Positions 12,678 to 24,782 of a DNA stretch of 64,000 bases are shown here, piece by piece. The notes beneath the pieces were generated by a model. That model ran no database searches. It saw only the letters and a program-made list of their open reading frames with translations, and was not told where the DNA came from. This DNA comes from Apricaphanius iberus (Eukaryota > Chordata > Actinopteri > Cyprinodontiformes > Aphaniidae). Location of the stretch: positions 4,712,001 through 4,776,000 of the forward strand of contig JAPXFQ010000899.1 in NCBI GenBank assembly GCA_028564705.1, in the 5' to 3' direction. The position numbers were made by a program, and so were the translations under genes. How positions within the stretch are numbered: the stretch's first letter is position 1; the number at the start of each line of letters is the position of its first letter.

Positions 12678-13059
12678 TACCACTGCAACGTAACTTAGAT
12701 CTCTGTGGTTTTATAATGACTGTGACCATTCTTCCCAGATTCCAGAGAGTTTTATTCATAAATAATTGTTAGTGACAGTGTTTGAAAGACTGCCTTTAAC
12801 ATATTGTTGCTCAAAGCAGAAAATTGCCTAATGCCCTCTTATAATGGAGCAGTTCGCTTGAGAGTCCTCTTTCCCTTTAGTTTCGTTAGTTAATTTACTG
12901 AAACAGCATTATTTTTAAAGATTTTCAATGAAACATAACTTTATGTACATTAAATTATAATAATGTTCACAACTATAAACTTTGACATATTTTATTTGAA
13001 CTTTATTTCATAAACCAACAAAATTGAGTGTATCATTGTGAAACTGAAGAAAAATGATT

Positions 13060-13345
13060 TGTTAATATTTTGAAAATAAACATCTAAAAAAGGGTTCAGC
13101 CCCCTTTACCCTAACACCTTTGTGTAAAAATCTTGACCAACCACCTGCCTTCAGAACTTTTCTAGCTATTGAGTCCACCAGTGTGAAATTTATTGTTCTG
13201 TGAATTACTTTGAGGTTAGTTGGACAGCACTGGGGAGCACACTGCATCATGACAACGAAGAAACACACCAGACAGGTCAGGGTAAAGATATGAAGAAGTT
13301 TGAAGCAAGGTTGGGTTATAAAACAACTTTAGTTTTGTAAAAAAT
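13060..13345 (+). mobile_element. Tc1-like transposon relic (5' part)
   Basis: The run contains CACACCAGACAGGTCAGGG, AAGAAGTTTGAAGCAAGG and GGTTATAAAACAAC. This is the sequence order found around the start of the transposase frame in fish Tc1-like elements of the 'kept-as-relic' type. No intact transposase follows, and the AAAG tract begins about 100 bp downstream. A related relic lies at about 45300-45600. Confidence 0.55.
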
Positions 13346-13444
13346 GGGAAGTAAATGTCATAAAGCATAACTACCATGACATGGCCATTTATGTTGAAAA
13401 ACAAATGAGCCGCAGAGATCCACCAGCCAAAGTGGCAGAATCTG

Positions 13445-13446
13445 GA

Positions 13447-13514
<68 letters not shown>
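13445..13514. repeat. (AAAG)n microsatellite
   Basis: An uninterrupted GAAA/AAAG tetranucleotide array of about 70 bp, or roughly 17 units. Confidence 0.97.
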
Positions 13515-13516
<2 letters not shown>

Positions 13517-13603
13517 CTATTTAAGGCAACAGTTTCTCACCCCTATCCTCGGGGGCCGCATCCCTCTGCCACACGTCTGATTTGCATAAAAATCTTACTA
13601 ACT

Positions 13604-13814
13604 GGTTATCTCAAAGAAATTTCAATCGAACGCAACTGGACATGGTAATTTGTCTTGGAAGACGTTTCACCTCTTATCCAAGAGGCTTCATCAGTTCATG
13701 CTCGCCGCTGACAAGGCTGGGACTGGTCCCAGCCTCTTGGATAAGAGGTGAAACGTCTTCAAAGACAAATTACCAAGTCCAGTTGCGTTCGATTGAAATT
13801 TCCTTGAGATAACC
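13604..13814. repeat. 84-bp near-perfect inverted repeat with hammerhead-like core motifs
   Basis: The left arm (13604-13687) and right arm (13731-13814) are reverse complements at 81 of 84 positions, separated by a 43-bp spacer. The sequence just downstream (ATAACCATGACCTGGATGA) is one I recognise as widespread in teleost repeats. On the minus strand the left arm reads CTGATGA (13694-13688), a 6-bp stem with a GGAT loop, then GAAAC. These are the two conserved core blocks of a hammerhead ribozyme, as found in Penelope-like element repeats. The outer stems I and III are not convincing by eye, so the ribozyme reading is only a hypothesis. Confidence 0.75.
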
Positions 13815-14703
13815 ATGACCTGGATGAATGAGAATATTCACCGGCTTACTAACTGGTATGCTGAAGACTTAACGGAATCATTTAAATCAGGAGCTGAGAC
13901 ACCTCTGAAACATGCAGAAGAGCGGGACTATGGTTTGGGACCATCAATGTAGGGGACAACTGAAATAGACAAAGCTAAATACAGGACAATTCTGGAACAA
14001 AAACTGGAAAAGATTTCAAAAGACTTCCGATATAGACGGAGTGACAACAGCAATAAGCATACAGCCAAAAGTACAATGGAATAATTGTGATTACAGCAAA
14101 TTTCTGTTAAAGACCGGGCCAGTCAAAGTGCAGACCCAAAACCAATTAAGAACGTGGTATAAGTTCTGGAAAATCGCTGTTTACAGTTGCTCCTGGTTTA
14201 ATCCAGCTGAGCTCGAGCTATTATGCAAAGAAACTTTCACTTTTTATCAAGTGAAGCTGGTGGGAGACATAAAACGAAAAGCATTGCTGTAATTGGTTGA
14301 CTGGGGGACTGAATAAATTTGCATGCCACACTTTTCATGTTTTTGCCGAAAAAAACACATCTAAAATTAAATACACAGAAGTTTGCCATTGTAACCGGGC
14401 CAAATTGAAAGAGATACTTAATTATTACAACTTTTGAAATGCACTGCATTATTGTTTGTTTGTGTGTTTGAAATTTTTCTTATCACCAGCTGTATATTGT
14501 AGTTTACCTTTAATATATGCCAAAATGGCAATAACAGCAGCGATAAAACAGTGATTTACAGGTCCTCAAAGCACCTTTGTTATAATTGTTGGGGTATTAT
14601 TAGTTACTTGTTGGAGTGCCTGAAGATCACATGAGGCCTATTTAAGGGGGGATGGGGAGAGTTTTCAGGGGCTGGTATGGCTTTAAGAGTTTACTACTTA
14701 CAC
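13815..14703. other. oaf upstream flank, possibly repeat-derived
   Basis: The first 250 bp continues the fish repeat that starts with the inverted repeat. The open frame has stops and no identifiable domain. 14060-14640 is AT-rich and featureless to me. Confidence 0.4.
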
Positions 14704-14773
<70 letters not shown>

Positions 14774-14786
14774 AACACACACACAC
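14704..14786. repeat. Compound (CT)n(CA)n microsatellite near the oaf promoter
   Basis: A CT-dinucleotide run from about 14704 to 14740 passes directly into a CA run to about 14786. It lies roughly 500-580 bp upstream of the oaf initiation codon, in the probable promoter or 5' leader. Confidence 0.95.
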
Positions 14787-15562
<776 letters not shown>

Positions 15563-16288
15563 TGACAGGTCAATGTTCTAGGTTCATTTATCTTATATTC
15601 AAACGTTTCCTTGGTTAAATATTATTTGGTATTTATACAGTGTGTTGGAATTTTTAGAAAATAAATTTCAGTCTCATACAAGTCTTAAGTGTTAGTTTTT
15701 AGTAAAGTTTGTATAAAGTACAGTACACCATTCCTAGTTACCCTATCACCTACCAAAGGGGACAAATTTCCCTTTAGAACCAAAATAATCTTAACTAATT
15801 GCTTCCTCTAAAGACAATCTAATCAAAACTGATTTATACACTAATTTAAATATTGGCTAGATACTAGTTTTTATTTTATGTTATTGCACGTACATGCCTT
15901 ACACTTTGAAAACCATTCATTTATATGCCAGAGAAAGTGACAGAATTTTCCCCAGCATTGCTTAGGACAGAGTAATATAGCGCTACCCATCGCACACATG
16001 TTGCTTCACACTGTTGGTGAACTGATTGAATGAAGCCTAACATTTTTTTATTATTATTATTAAAATGACAAATGTTTTTAAAAATTATTTGACAGCATGC
16101 CTTCAGTTAATAATTAATTCAAGGCATGCCACCCATTCATTTTGAAATTGAAAGTCTGATCTTCCAAGTTCTCAGTTGGTAATTAAAAGGAGAACATCAC
16201 CAAAAATCCCAATTCCAATGTTGAAAGTATTTGTAAACTTCTTTGGTGTCAGACCATTAAATAGAGAAAAACACATTTTTATAGACTT

Positions 16289-17641
16289 TAGGGCTGCCAT
16301 AAACAATTATTTTGATAATCGACTAATCACAGATTATTTTTCAGATAGGTTGATTTATCAGATCACGTGTAAATTATGCTATTGCAGCAGTACACAGCTG
16401 CTCTAATATAAGCGTGTTACCGCTAAGTATTATATCGTTTCTAAAATACTCACTATTAAGATTATAGCTCATTTAAAATGTATTAACTAATTTCAGAATA
16501 AAACAAAGCAGACAGCAGACACATGATGTGTGCTTAGGGTAGTGAAATTAACATCACTAATGTTATTGTTGTAGCTGTTAAGTAATACCACAGGATCTTC
16601 AGTCAGAAACTTCATTAAAACCCTTGTAATACAGAACGGTCCTTCCAGAAAGATCCTTCCTGTCAACAGCTATTTGAAATTTAAAGTCAGTCTAAAAATT
16701 AAATTCTGACAAAATAAGAATTTTATTTTTAATTTGATAAATAAAAAGCTGCAGTTGTTTCATCACAACACATGCGCTTTGATGTCTTGTAAACAGCAGC
16801 AGAGCTGCGCTGTCTATTCCTTCTATGAGCAGATCACAACCAGCTTCTAGGCTGCAGCTCCGGCCGTAGAGGACTTCACATGAGAGAATCTCAACAGTCA
16901 GTCAGTACCTTTACATGCAGCAAGAGAAAGTCGAATTATTACACTAGTCCGTCAGAAATCAGACTTTGAAATGCATGTATACACCTTAGCTTGAATTAAG
17001 TCGAACGGAAACTATCTGTTCCGTCTATGAACAGATCAGAATCAGCTTTTAGGCAGCAGTTTGGGTCATACAGGACATCACATGAGATAATCTGGACATT
17101 TTAATCAATCTATGAATACCGCCGGATGCCCTGGACAAAAGAAAAAACATGTCTGACATGTCCAGAGAAACAAGCTGACATGTCCAGAGAAACAAGCGTA
17201 TCACCGAACTATTTAAGCTGATGTTAGCAGCTAACGAGCTAATTAGCTTACAGAAGCGACTGTTCCTATTCGTCGTCAGCCATAGGGGGCTTCCTTTTAA
17301 GATGCTCGATCAACAACGTTGTACTGCAATTGAAAAAAGGTTCTACTTTGTTAATTTTGCATCATGCATACTTCTCATTATATTTAATAAAACTCTTCAT
17401 TGTGAGCTCCGTTGTCGGCTCAGAGTGATACTGCTGTTTGGGCTTTTCTGGTGATTCCACTGCTGACCCCTTTTGCCTCAACTGCGCATGAGCGTCAGGG
17501 GCAGAAAGGCGGACAAAACAGCGAAAGTTACAGCGACCGTTATAAGAGGAAAAATGAAGCCTAAAAAAAATAAACGATAACATTGATTCTAAATTTGTCG
17601 TAGACATCGTTGAGACGAATTGACTAATTGTGGCAGCCATA
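16289..17641. mobile_element. Non-autonomous hAT-like element, family A copy 1
   Basis: The left terminus TAGGGCTGCCATAAACAATT (16289) faces a right terminus whose inverted complement is TATGGCTGCCACAATTAGTC (ending 17641). The flanking octamers are ATAGACTT (16281-16288) and ATAGATTC (17642-17649), identical at 6 of 8 positions, consistent with an old 8-bp hAT target duplication. Inside are a stretch resembling an L2-type LINE end (about 16590-16680), a direct duplication of about 85 bp flanking an insert at about 16898-17020, and a 22-bp unit repeated twice in tandem at 17154-17197. No transposase frame is present. A second copy of the same family lies at 30332-31737. Confidence 0.8.
16898..17020 (-). 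mobile_element. Terminal fragment of the CAGTCAGTAC-type element inside family A copy 1
   Basis: The sequence starts CAGTCAGTACCTTTACATGC, followed by AAAGTCGAATTATT and TCAGACTTTGAAATGCATGT. This is the reverse complement of the right end of the element at 22488-24214 once its hAT insertion is removed. It is flanked by two similar host segments of about 85 bp (16815-16895 and 17020-17105). Confidence 0.65.
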
Positions 17642-20600
17642 ATAGATTCGTTTAGCTAATAGTTGGTAGTGCCCATGAAATGATCTAATTTATCAGCTTT
17701 GACGAATTCGTACTACTTTAATCAGATGTATTTTAAAATAAAAAATACATAGTTTTTATGACATCTTTAACTAAAAAAACAGAGTGGAAAACCACCACCA
17801 ATTTAGAGTGTGTTTATCCTATATTGTGACTTAAGACTTTGCAAGCCAATCAAATAACACCATATATTCTGTTTATATGTACTGTGAGAATCTCACATCA
17901 GCCCTGGCAAAAGGCAGATAATAGGAAACCCAGAGTAGCTTTCCGCTGTCCTTGACATCCTACAAGCTTGTCTCTTTGTTCATTTCAAAGAAATCTGCCA
18001 TCACTACAGGCTTCTGGTTTGAGCTAAATTATTACCCTCAAGCATGAGTGAAGGGCCACAAATCTAAGGCTTTACAGAAATCCCTCTCAAAGCATAAAGC
18101 CCGGCCCTTGGATAATTTACTGTAAAACCATGTCTAAGCTCTGTTAGAAAGTTTCATTCATCCCTCTCCATCAAAATGTGAGTTTTAGCAGAGACCAAGA
18201 CAGATGTTGCTTCCCAGATCTGGACGCCCACAGAAACCCCAGGAGCCAGCGTGTCCGGTTAAAGAGAAGATCATAAATGGACACGTTTACCATTCTTCCA
18301 AAAGCAGCCATCGAGTGTCTTCCCTGGCCAGCGCTGCAACTTTTTGGGGGAATTTTTTCAAATTAGACAATGAGCACGAAGGGATGCATAAAATCTGAAT
18401 CACCGTAGGAGAGCTTTAAAAAGCAAGGAAGCCATGTGTCTGTGATGATTGCTGTCGCACAGAAGCTGATGAGCTGGCGAGATGTGAAGGGGGAGATTTA
18501 CCAGGATTAAGTGGGCATGTCTGACCTTTCTGATCTGTGTGTCTGCCTCGCTAACCGAAACAGCTAATTTATAGATGAAAAAAGAGGCCATCGTCTCAAA
18601 TCATCGGTGACAAAGCAACAGAGAGGGGAGAATTTACATTATTTATCAACAAAACCAGGGGCATTTCGCTGGGTGTTAGGAGGCTTTGTGCCTGCGTCCA
18701 TACATCCGCCTGCATGTGGTTTTGTTTATTTGAATGAAGCCAATAAAACTTCTTAGATCACTTTACTTTTCCACAAGTTGATTTATCTGTTCCAGTTGTA
18801 GAGTCAGCCCCCTCTCTGTCTTCTCTCCCTTCCTTTCTGTCTTCTTCCCTTTCCACACTTGCATGTGGTTTCCATTCAGCTCTTGTCCACTATCTCAAAG
18901 ATTTATGGGAATTCAGATGAGCTGCCAATTCCAGCTTCCATAAGTATACAGTTGGGATGAACGTGAGCTGTGCATTTTAACAGGAATGTCAAACAAAGAG
19001 ACAGTACGATGCTTTGCTGTCAGTCTGTCAGGGATCAAATAAACTGGTTAATTTACCACTTGAAGGTATGTTGAATATATTAATGTCCTAGCAGAGTAAG
19101 ATTTGGATCATTTAGCAAAAAAAAGCCTCTTTCTTCTTGGGTTATGTGTTAAATCATGGTAAACAAGAAGAAAAGCAGTCATTGTTGTAGACATAATGGG
19201 CTGGAGTGTTCTGCTGGATCTGAAACAGAGATTTATCTAAGCAACAATGCCCCCCAAGGGTCAGCTGTACAGTAACTCCTGGAGCGCTGTTTTTTTCTGA
19301 AGGCATGTGGACATATGGAAAAGATGATGTGGTTTAGCAAGCTCACAATGTCTCTGAGTCAGTTTGAAGACAGCACAGCACACGGGCATCGCTGTACTTC
19401 AACTTAAAAGCACAGAGGAACACTGAAATAAGAGAATCCCATCAATAACATAACAACCTGTCACATATGCCAAGGCAAAAAGAGCTGTTTACCTTTGGTA
19501 AGTTCTTTTGAGCAACCCCGGAGGTTAGGGATATCCAGATGAAATGCTTCAAGTTAATATTTGTCAGCAGAAGAGAAATGTGGTTTTGATCTAAAAGTTC
19601 CCTGGCTGCCTGTTCAATTCAGATCTGCTGTTTCTTTTGTAACTGACACCATTTATAGTCTATGTAAGAACTTAGGCTGAACATAAACCTTGTCTCACAG
19701 ATTAATCTAAGGAAAATGTCTTGCATATTTGATGGGTTGTTTTTATATTGCTAGATGTCAAACCTGCTTGTAGAGAAGTGGTTCTACGTTCTGTAAAAAG
19801 TAATGGGTTTGATCAAAGCAGGAATGTGAGTCACACGAAAGACCTAATGGCTCATTGGTGTTTTTTGTATCAAAAATGGCATCACTGTTGAACTTCTTTC
19901 TGTTACCCCCATTCCAAGAACAGACTCTGGCATCAGAAGAAACTGGTGCCATTTTTACACCATTTCTTTGATTTACAACAACAAGTAACTGTCAGTAGCT
20001 GATTTTGTTAGTAGTTACTAAGTAAGTCCAGATGTTACTTGGAGTAGTTACTTTGTTATATCTAGATAATGTCAATAAATCCTGCTCTAAAGCATGTGTC
20101 TACCTCACATTTTTAATGTTGTTAGCTGTAATCAAGGTGGTTCTTCAGTTTTCCAGTAAACCAAAACTGCTTGGAGGGAAAAACTCTTATCACTTATTGT
20201 CGAAGAAGGTTTTGCATTCAAAAGTTAGAATTTGCAATTCCAAGTCGTGAAGGAAGTAGCTAGAAGTTAGTCCATCAACTAGAACAAGAACCACCAAATC
20301 ATACTTATTTTACCAACTTACAACGGCTTAAACTGTAACCCTGGGCTGTGGTTTTTTTTAAATTTTTTTTTTATTATTATAGAGTACAACACAAAAAGGG
20401 AGATGGTTTTATATATTGGGCTCTGGGATTGCTCTCTTGTTCTTTTATAGCAGTGGTTCCAAAACTTTCTGCTTCTAGCTCACGAACTCACACCTAAAGG
20501 GACTGGTGACTTCAGTAATCCGTCAAGCATGCAAGCATTTCTACTTGGTTAAAAAAACAGGGGTACAATGACAACACAAACGATGCCAGCAGCCAACATG

Positions 20601-22487
20601 AGACTTTTATCTACTCTAAAGCAGTGCTTTTATCTCGTAATGTTTGTAACATAAATGTTCTTTACCAGTTTTAAGTTCTGACCTAAATCAATAACCCGAT
20701 CAGCTGAAATGCCACCCCAGTTTATGAAGGCCTCTACGTTTTCCTAAGTTTGGAGTTCCAACTTCTCAGGCATATCAAATGCAGCATATAATAAAGTTTC
20801 AGATGAAATTAGTTCATCATTTGAATTTCAGTTTTTGATGAAGGTAACTAATAATGGTCTGAAAAAAAATTTAAGCTCTTCTGTCCCTACCTAATAATGA
20901 TGTTTCAATAGTTTGAATGAACCAATTAGCTTTGATGAGCTATAGTGTAAATAAATTTATATTTTTAGACTGCGGTCATTTTATGGTGATCCCATGTCAT
21001 GGGCTTCAAAGAGACTATATTATATTACCCTTGTATTGTGGAAAAGGAATCCACATGAGTGGAGACTAAGCAGGAAGGACCTATTGTGGTGATGATAGGT
21101 CAGGCGATCAACAGATGACTGGAGTCCACTTGACACCATCTCACATTATCATGCTAAATGGGAAGAACTTTGTAAATAATGGCACTGTGGTGAGAGGGCT
21201 TGAGTTGTTAAACTGAATTGCAATTCATGACAATCTAAAAATCTGGTTTGTGTATCGGTTCCAGTAGTTCCCCTAAGGTCAGTTCACTGCAATGTGGTTT
21301 TAGAACATCTTTAAAGCACAAAGGTATACCGAACAATGAGTTTTCTGCTAAATGAATCTGAGATGCTTCACACACCCTCATGGCAAACGGGACATTGTGT
21401 GTGGTAAGGCAGGTTTGTTAGCTTTTACTGTGTTGTGATGTGCACGTTTGCCTTATACAAATTTATGATTCAGTTGGTGTTTCTTGTTGAGCTTGGAGTG
21501 ATCTTCACTAAGCAAATGATATCTCCTGTGTGGGGGCTCCTCTGTACATGCATTTTCACCCCTTTTTGAATTCAAGAAATATCAGTGACTTCCAGGAGAA
21601 GCAATAATTAGTTGTTTTTGTCATGTACATCAGTTGCAAGTCGGTACATTTTTGCCACACCTTGTTTCTTGCTTAAGCCTTAAATCCTGTCTCACTTTGT
21701 CACTTGCACAAACTTGTTGGAGTCATTGAAGGTACGTGTCACCTGTTCAAGGAAATGCCTCTGATTCAGATATACTGTAGTGCATGGGAAAGTTTCCAAC
21801 ACCATTGAAAGCAAAAAGCGACTGAGTCGCGGGTGAGTCACTAAAAAGTCATTCAAGATTTAACTGGTATTATAAACAAGCAGGTCACTAGAAGGCATGT
21901 CAGAAATCTCTGCTTTAGATGTCACAATCCTTTTTAAACATGTACTGGCTTATGCGTAGGTGAGGAGATGCGCAATGGGCTTTCCGACCAGCACGCAAGC
22001 ACAGATGAAATAGAGCCCAATTTTTAACGATAAAATTGATACTAAAAATTGATACTATCTGTGGAACGCAATGAAAAGTCTGTGATTGGTCAGTCCAAGA
22101 TCATTTCACTAGAATGGTGCTCTGTAATCAATGTAATTAGTAGTCCATTAGCAGGTTTGGACATTAGATGCTCTATATTGTAAGGCCAGTTTATCTAATA
22201 TAGTCTTGTGGTGATTTTGAACACCAGGAAGTGTAGAGAATAACAAAACAGACCCCTATGTTTGTTTGTTTGCATGTGTTTTTAGAGTATTAAATGTCTG
22301 CACTTCTAGTAAAAAGCTTTCCAGGTCAATCGAGGCTCGCTCTCTGTCAGCCATTGCTCCTTAAGTGGATGTGCATTTACAAGCTGAAGTAAATAAACTG
22401 CCATCGACCAGAGACATCACTGCAGTGATGGGCAGACCTGCCAGGAAAGGTCTACCCCTGCTGTCCTGGCAGAGAGTTGCTGTGCAG

Positions 22488-24214
22488 CAGTCAGTACATT
22501 TACATGCACATCTAAATGAAGCTTTTGGCAGTAATTGGACCAATGGTTCAGGCAGAGTTGTGAGTTTGATCCCAGTTTACATGTCACTCAAAAAATCAAA
22601 TTATCGAATGAAGTGCGGTTGTCTCTGCGACAGTAGGTGGTGATATGCGCTCTTTTATGCTGACAATCTCCTGTTGGACTAGAGTCATAAAGATAGTAAA
22701 GAAATGCTAAAGTCAGTAAAGCAGATGGAGCAAAAGCAGGATACGCACAATGAACTAAGAAATGTACAATTGGTAAGTACTATGCTGTTTGATTGTGTAA
22801 CATTCATTGTTGCTGCTCGTACCCCCCCCTCCCCCCATTTCTGTGTTCTCATAATTTCCTGAAGGGGGGAGTGCCAAGGCTGCCAATAGCTCAGCTACTC
22901 CTGACTGTGGTTTACATGCAGAGAATGTGTTTTCCAATCGCATTATCTGGGTATCTTAGTCCAATTTCTCAAACTCCAGACTTACGTTGAGCTAAGATCT
23001 ATACATGTATTTCAAAAGTCTGATTTCAGTTGGACTAAAGCAATAATTCGACTTTCTATTAGGGCTGAACGATTTTGGAAAATAATCTAATTGCGATTTA
23101 TTTTCTTCAATATTGCGATTTATTTTGCAATTATTTTAATGGGGCTTTTCTCATGCATTTTGTAATTAATGCAAGCAAAAATATTGTGTACTATAAACAG
23201 ATTTCTTTATACATAATTTATTATATTCCATAAGATAGACTTATTTTAAGACAAAGGCAAATATAAACAACTTTATCTACTTTAATCATCACACATGATG
23301 GTCATCGGCGTCGTTCTGCAATCAAGGTTTTCTTCCTTTTGATCCCAGCTGGCAGGTCCCCCCTTGGGGTTATCCGGGAAGAAGGATGCTTGAAGGAACA
23401 AGCTCTGATTTTTAATTCTCCATCGATCTAATGCACTTTCAGACTCTGGTATGGCTCTGTAGTGCAGTTTGATCAAAGGTCAGTTGTTGCAAAACACTCC
23501 GCTGTTTTCGGTGCGGCTTTAACTTTTTGTCTGCATTTTTTATACAGCGCAGGTAAAATGAGGCTAAAATGTGTTCGTGAGATTGAATCCTAGCTTATTC
23601 ATCATGCTTAACAAAGCAAACCCTTGACTATAAAACCTGTTATAGCACAAGTTATTTCCATGTGCCGTTTTTTTATTTTTGAAAGTAGCGATTCTTTCAA
23701 ACAGCTCCGTCAGCGATCCCCGTCGTCTGGACGTTTTTTTACTGGAAATTGAAACACTGGTGGCGGTCAGTTTAGCATCTCTCAACTCTCATATATGCAA
23801 CTCTCATATATGGTGGTGTGATTTTCTTAGTTGTTGATAAAGTTTCGTGCCTACCTCGTGAGGGAGCAAGGCGGGTTCTGCATAATACTTGCCGTTGCGC
23901 AGCATCAACGTTTTCATAGCCGATTTAATTTCTCACAACTGATGTACTGTTTGTCTTGGTACCAACTATTGTGCAGCGTTGGGTTCTGTTAAGCTTTAAA
24001 ACATTTTATAACAGGTTAAAGTGAAATCTTTCCTTCTCTCTCTACATTGTTTGAGCTGTTTGCAAGTCACGTGAATTTACCAGATATGTTTACGTCAAGT
24101 CAAATCGCAGCCTTTCCGATTAGGAAACCGCATTTTACCAAATTGCGATTTAATTGCAAATGCAATTAATCGTTCAGCCCTACTTTCTATGCTGCATATA
24201 AAGATACTGACTGA
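22488..24214. mobile_element. CAGTCAGTAC-type DNA element, interrupted by a hAT insertion
   Basis: The left end CAGTCAGTACATTTACATGC (22488) is mirrored by the right end GCATATAAAGATACTGACTG (24194-24213). The right arm is split by the 1123-bp hAT-like element at 23060-24182. Removing that insertion and one copy of its 8-bp target duplication restores a continuous end matching the fragment at 16898-17020. No transposase domain was recognised, and its superfamily is not assigned. Confidence 0.65.
23060..24182. mobile_element. hAT-like element with perfect 8-bp target duplication
   Basis: The left terminus TAGGGCTGAACGATT (23060) and the right terminus AATCGTTCAGCCCTA (ending 24182) are exact inverted complements over 15 bp. 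The flanks are CTTTCTAT at 23052-23059 and CTTTCTAT at 24183-24190, an exact 8-bp target-site duplication, which is the hAT hallmark. Length is 1123 bp. Subterminal sequence near both ends carries TTGCGATTTA-type words. The internal minus-strand frames (64 and 73 codons) have no transposase motif I can identify, so it is scored as non-autonomous. The exact duplication suggests this is among the younger insertions here. Confidence 0.92.
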
Positions 24215-24689
24215 CACACCGACACAGAGGTATTAAAGTAAAATGCCTCCGCTGACAGAGAAATATGAACTTGGCATTAGTTTAATTGCTGTTTTGGGTA
24301 CAGAAGCTGGAAAATTTTTACTTTGAATTTGGACTATTGAGTTATCACGATTTGTCAATTTTAAAGTTTTGGTCTCTTTTTTAAAATACAGAATAAAAGA
24401 AATTGAACTGAAGCAAAGCCTTGAATGACGGCATGCAGTAAACATTCTCTGCTCATCAGAATGTTGACTATATTATCAGCATAATACAAACACTAACCTC
24501 ACTGGAACCTTCAAAGAGACTCAACTAAAGGTTACTTGACTTTCACTGAATTGATACTAAAAATGTGTAAATTCTGTAATAATTTCACAAAAAAATGTCA
24601 TTAATATTTCTTTTTTTTATCTAATTCACCATTATTTGTTGTAACCGTCAGAAAATAAAATAAAACCTGTCTTCCATTGCAGTTTTTGT

Positions 24690-24782
24690 GTGGTAGAAAT
24701 ATAGGTATTGATACTCAGAATCAGAAAGTATGTAGATACAAGTATCGTATAGGTTTGAAAAAGGTGGTATCATTGCATCTCT
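24690..24782 (-). mobile_element. GGGATGC-type hAT MITE, terminal fragment
   Basis: The inverted complement begins GTAGAGATGCAATGATACCA and continues with AACCTATACGATACTTGTAT. It matches the left end of the MITE at 43906-44232. Only one end is recognisable. Confidence 0.55.
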
